Position numbers and translations under genes: made by a program. This document shows positions 5,430 to 5,714 of a stretch of DNA of 5,714 nucleotides, piece by piece (the first letter of the stretch is position 1; every line of letters begins with the position of its first letter). The notes beneath the pieces were generated by a model. It ran no database searches. It saw nothing but the letters and a program-made list of their open reading frames with translations, and was not told the origin of the DNA. This DNA is from an uncultured Erysipelotrichaceae bacterium (GTDB lineage: Bacteria > Bacillota_I > Bacilli_A > Acholeplasmatales > Anaeroplasmataceae). Location: contig CADBQV010000096.1 of the NCBI GenBank assembly GCA_902796895.1, positions 1 through 5,714 of the forward strand, written 5' to 3'.

Positions 5430-5714
5430 ATGACAAATAAAGTAATTGGTATTGACTTAGGTACTACAAATTCATGTGTATGCGTAATGGAAGGTAAAGA
5501 ATCTAAAGTTATTCCTAACGCAGAAGGTGTAAGAACTACTCCATCAGTAGTAGCATTTAAAGGTGATGAAATTCAAGTTGGTGATGTTGCAAAACGTCAA
5601 GCAATAACTAACCCTAATACTGTATCATCTATTAAAAGACATATGGGTTATTCATCATATAAGGTAGATATTAATGGTAAGAAATATACACCACAAGAAA
5701 TCTCAGCTATGATT
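5430..5714 (+). CDS. dnaK: Molecular chaperone DnaK (Hsp70), first 95 codons, 3' end outside window
   Basis: DnaK is the ATP-dependent Hsp70 chaperone that binds exposed hydrophobic segments, with DnaJ and GrpE as partners. Only the start of the nucleotide-binding domain is visible, and it is open to the end of the window. It shows the phosphate-1 loop [12 protein letters not shown] (6-17), [14 protein letters not shown] (30-43), [16 protein letters not shown] (50-65) and SIKRHMG (67-73), where K69 corresponds to the catalytic Lys70 of E. coli. After this it passes directly to [16 protein letters not shown] (77-92) and lacks the roughly 24 residues E. coli has here, a known feature of Gram-positive-type DnaK. 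ATG 5430 is preceded by GAGGA (5416-5420) at 9 nt, within the end of grpE, and starts 2 bp after the grpE stop. dnaJ would be expected next. Confidence 0.97.
   Translation, partial: MTNKVIGIDLGTTNSCVCVMEGKESKVIPNAEGVRTTPSVVAFKGDEIQVGDVAKRQAITNPNTVSSIKRHMGYSSYKVDINGKKYTPQEISAMI

Noticed and set aside
1..5714. Alternative genetic code (UGA as tryptophan).
   Set aside because: No in-frame TGA is seen and the Trp codons checked are TGG. Stops are only TAA and TAG, so the data are silent, not supportive.
1..5714. CRISPR array, insertion sequence, tRNA or rRNA gene.
   Set aside because: No regularly spaced repeats, transposase motifs, cloverleaf arms or rRNA-like stretches were found; the window is nearly all protein-coding.

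Overview
The window is very AT-rich, strongly coding on the + strand, and looks like a low-GC anaerobic member of the Bacillota (Bacilli, Erysipelotrichia or RF39-like gut lineages). Four things support this: the AGAGG/GAGGTG ribosome-binding sites, an hrcA-grpE-dnaK cluster under CIRCE-type operators, a DnaK that lacks the roughly 24-residue stretch found after the first conserved lysine in E. coli DnaK, and an [FeFe] hydrogenase, which implies fermentative, oxygen-free metabolism. The exact taxon cannot be read from the sequence. All five observed stops are TAA or TAG and every tryptophan I checked is TGG, so the window does not say whether UGA is reassigned.

Layout. Positions 1-1500 hold the C-terminal part of a large SNF2-family helicase/ATPase whose start lies outside the window. 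It is followed 9 bp later by a small helical protein of unknown function (1510-1944), probably in the same transcript. An 82-bp gap (1945-2026) carries a good sigma-A promoter with a candidate Rex redox operator lying between and over its -35/-10 elements. It drives a monomeric [FeFe] hydrogenase resembling group B (2027-3523), which ends in a clear intrinsic terminator (3534-3562). The next gap (3524-3718) holds an 18-bp perfect palindrome and a perfect-consensus promoter (TTGACA-17-TATAAT) bracketed by two CIRCE-like inverted repeats. After this come hrcA (heat-shock repressor), grpE (nucleotide-exchange factor) and the first 95 codons of dnaK (Hsp70), closely spaced as one operon that runs off the window.

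How the parts work together. HrcA would repress its own operon by binding the two CIRCE-like sites, so that GrpE and DnaK rise when misfolded protein draws chaperonin away from HrcA. The hydrogenase appears to be a single-gene unit, switched by cellular NADH/NAD+ if the Rex site is real, and disposing of (or taking up) electrons through ferredoxin-type clusters to H2. Its maturases HydE, HydF and HydG are not in the window. I see no mobile element, CRISPR array, tRNA or rRNA, and no clearly new system. The most interesting signals are the two operator architectures, the 16-cysteine relay of the hydrogenase and the unknown protein coupled to the SNF2 gene.
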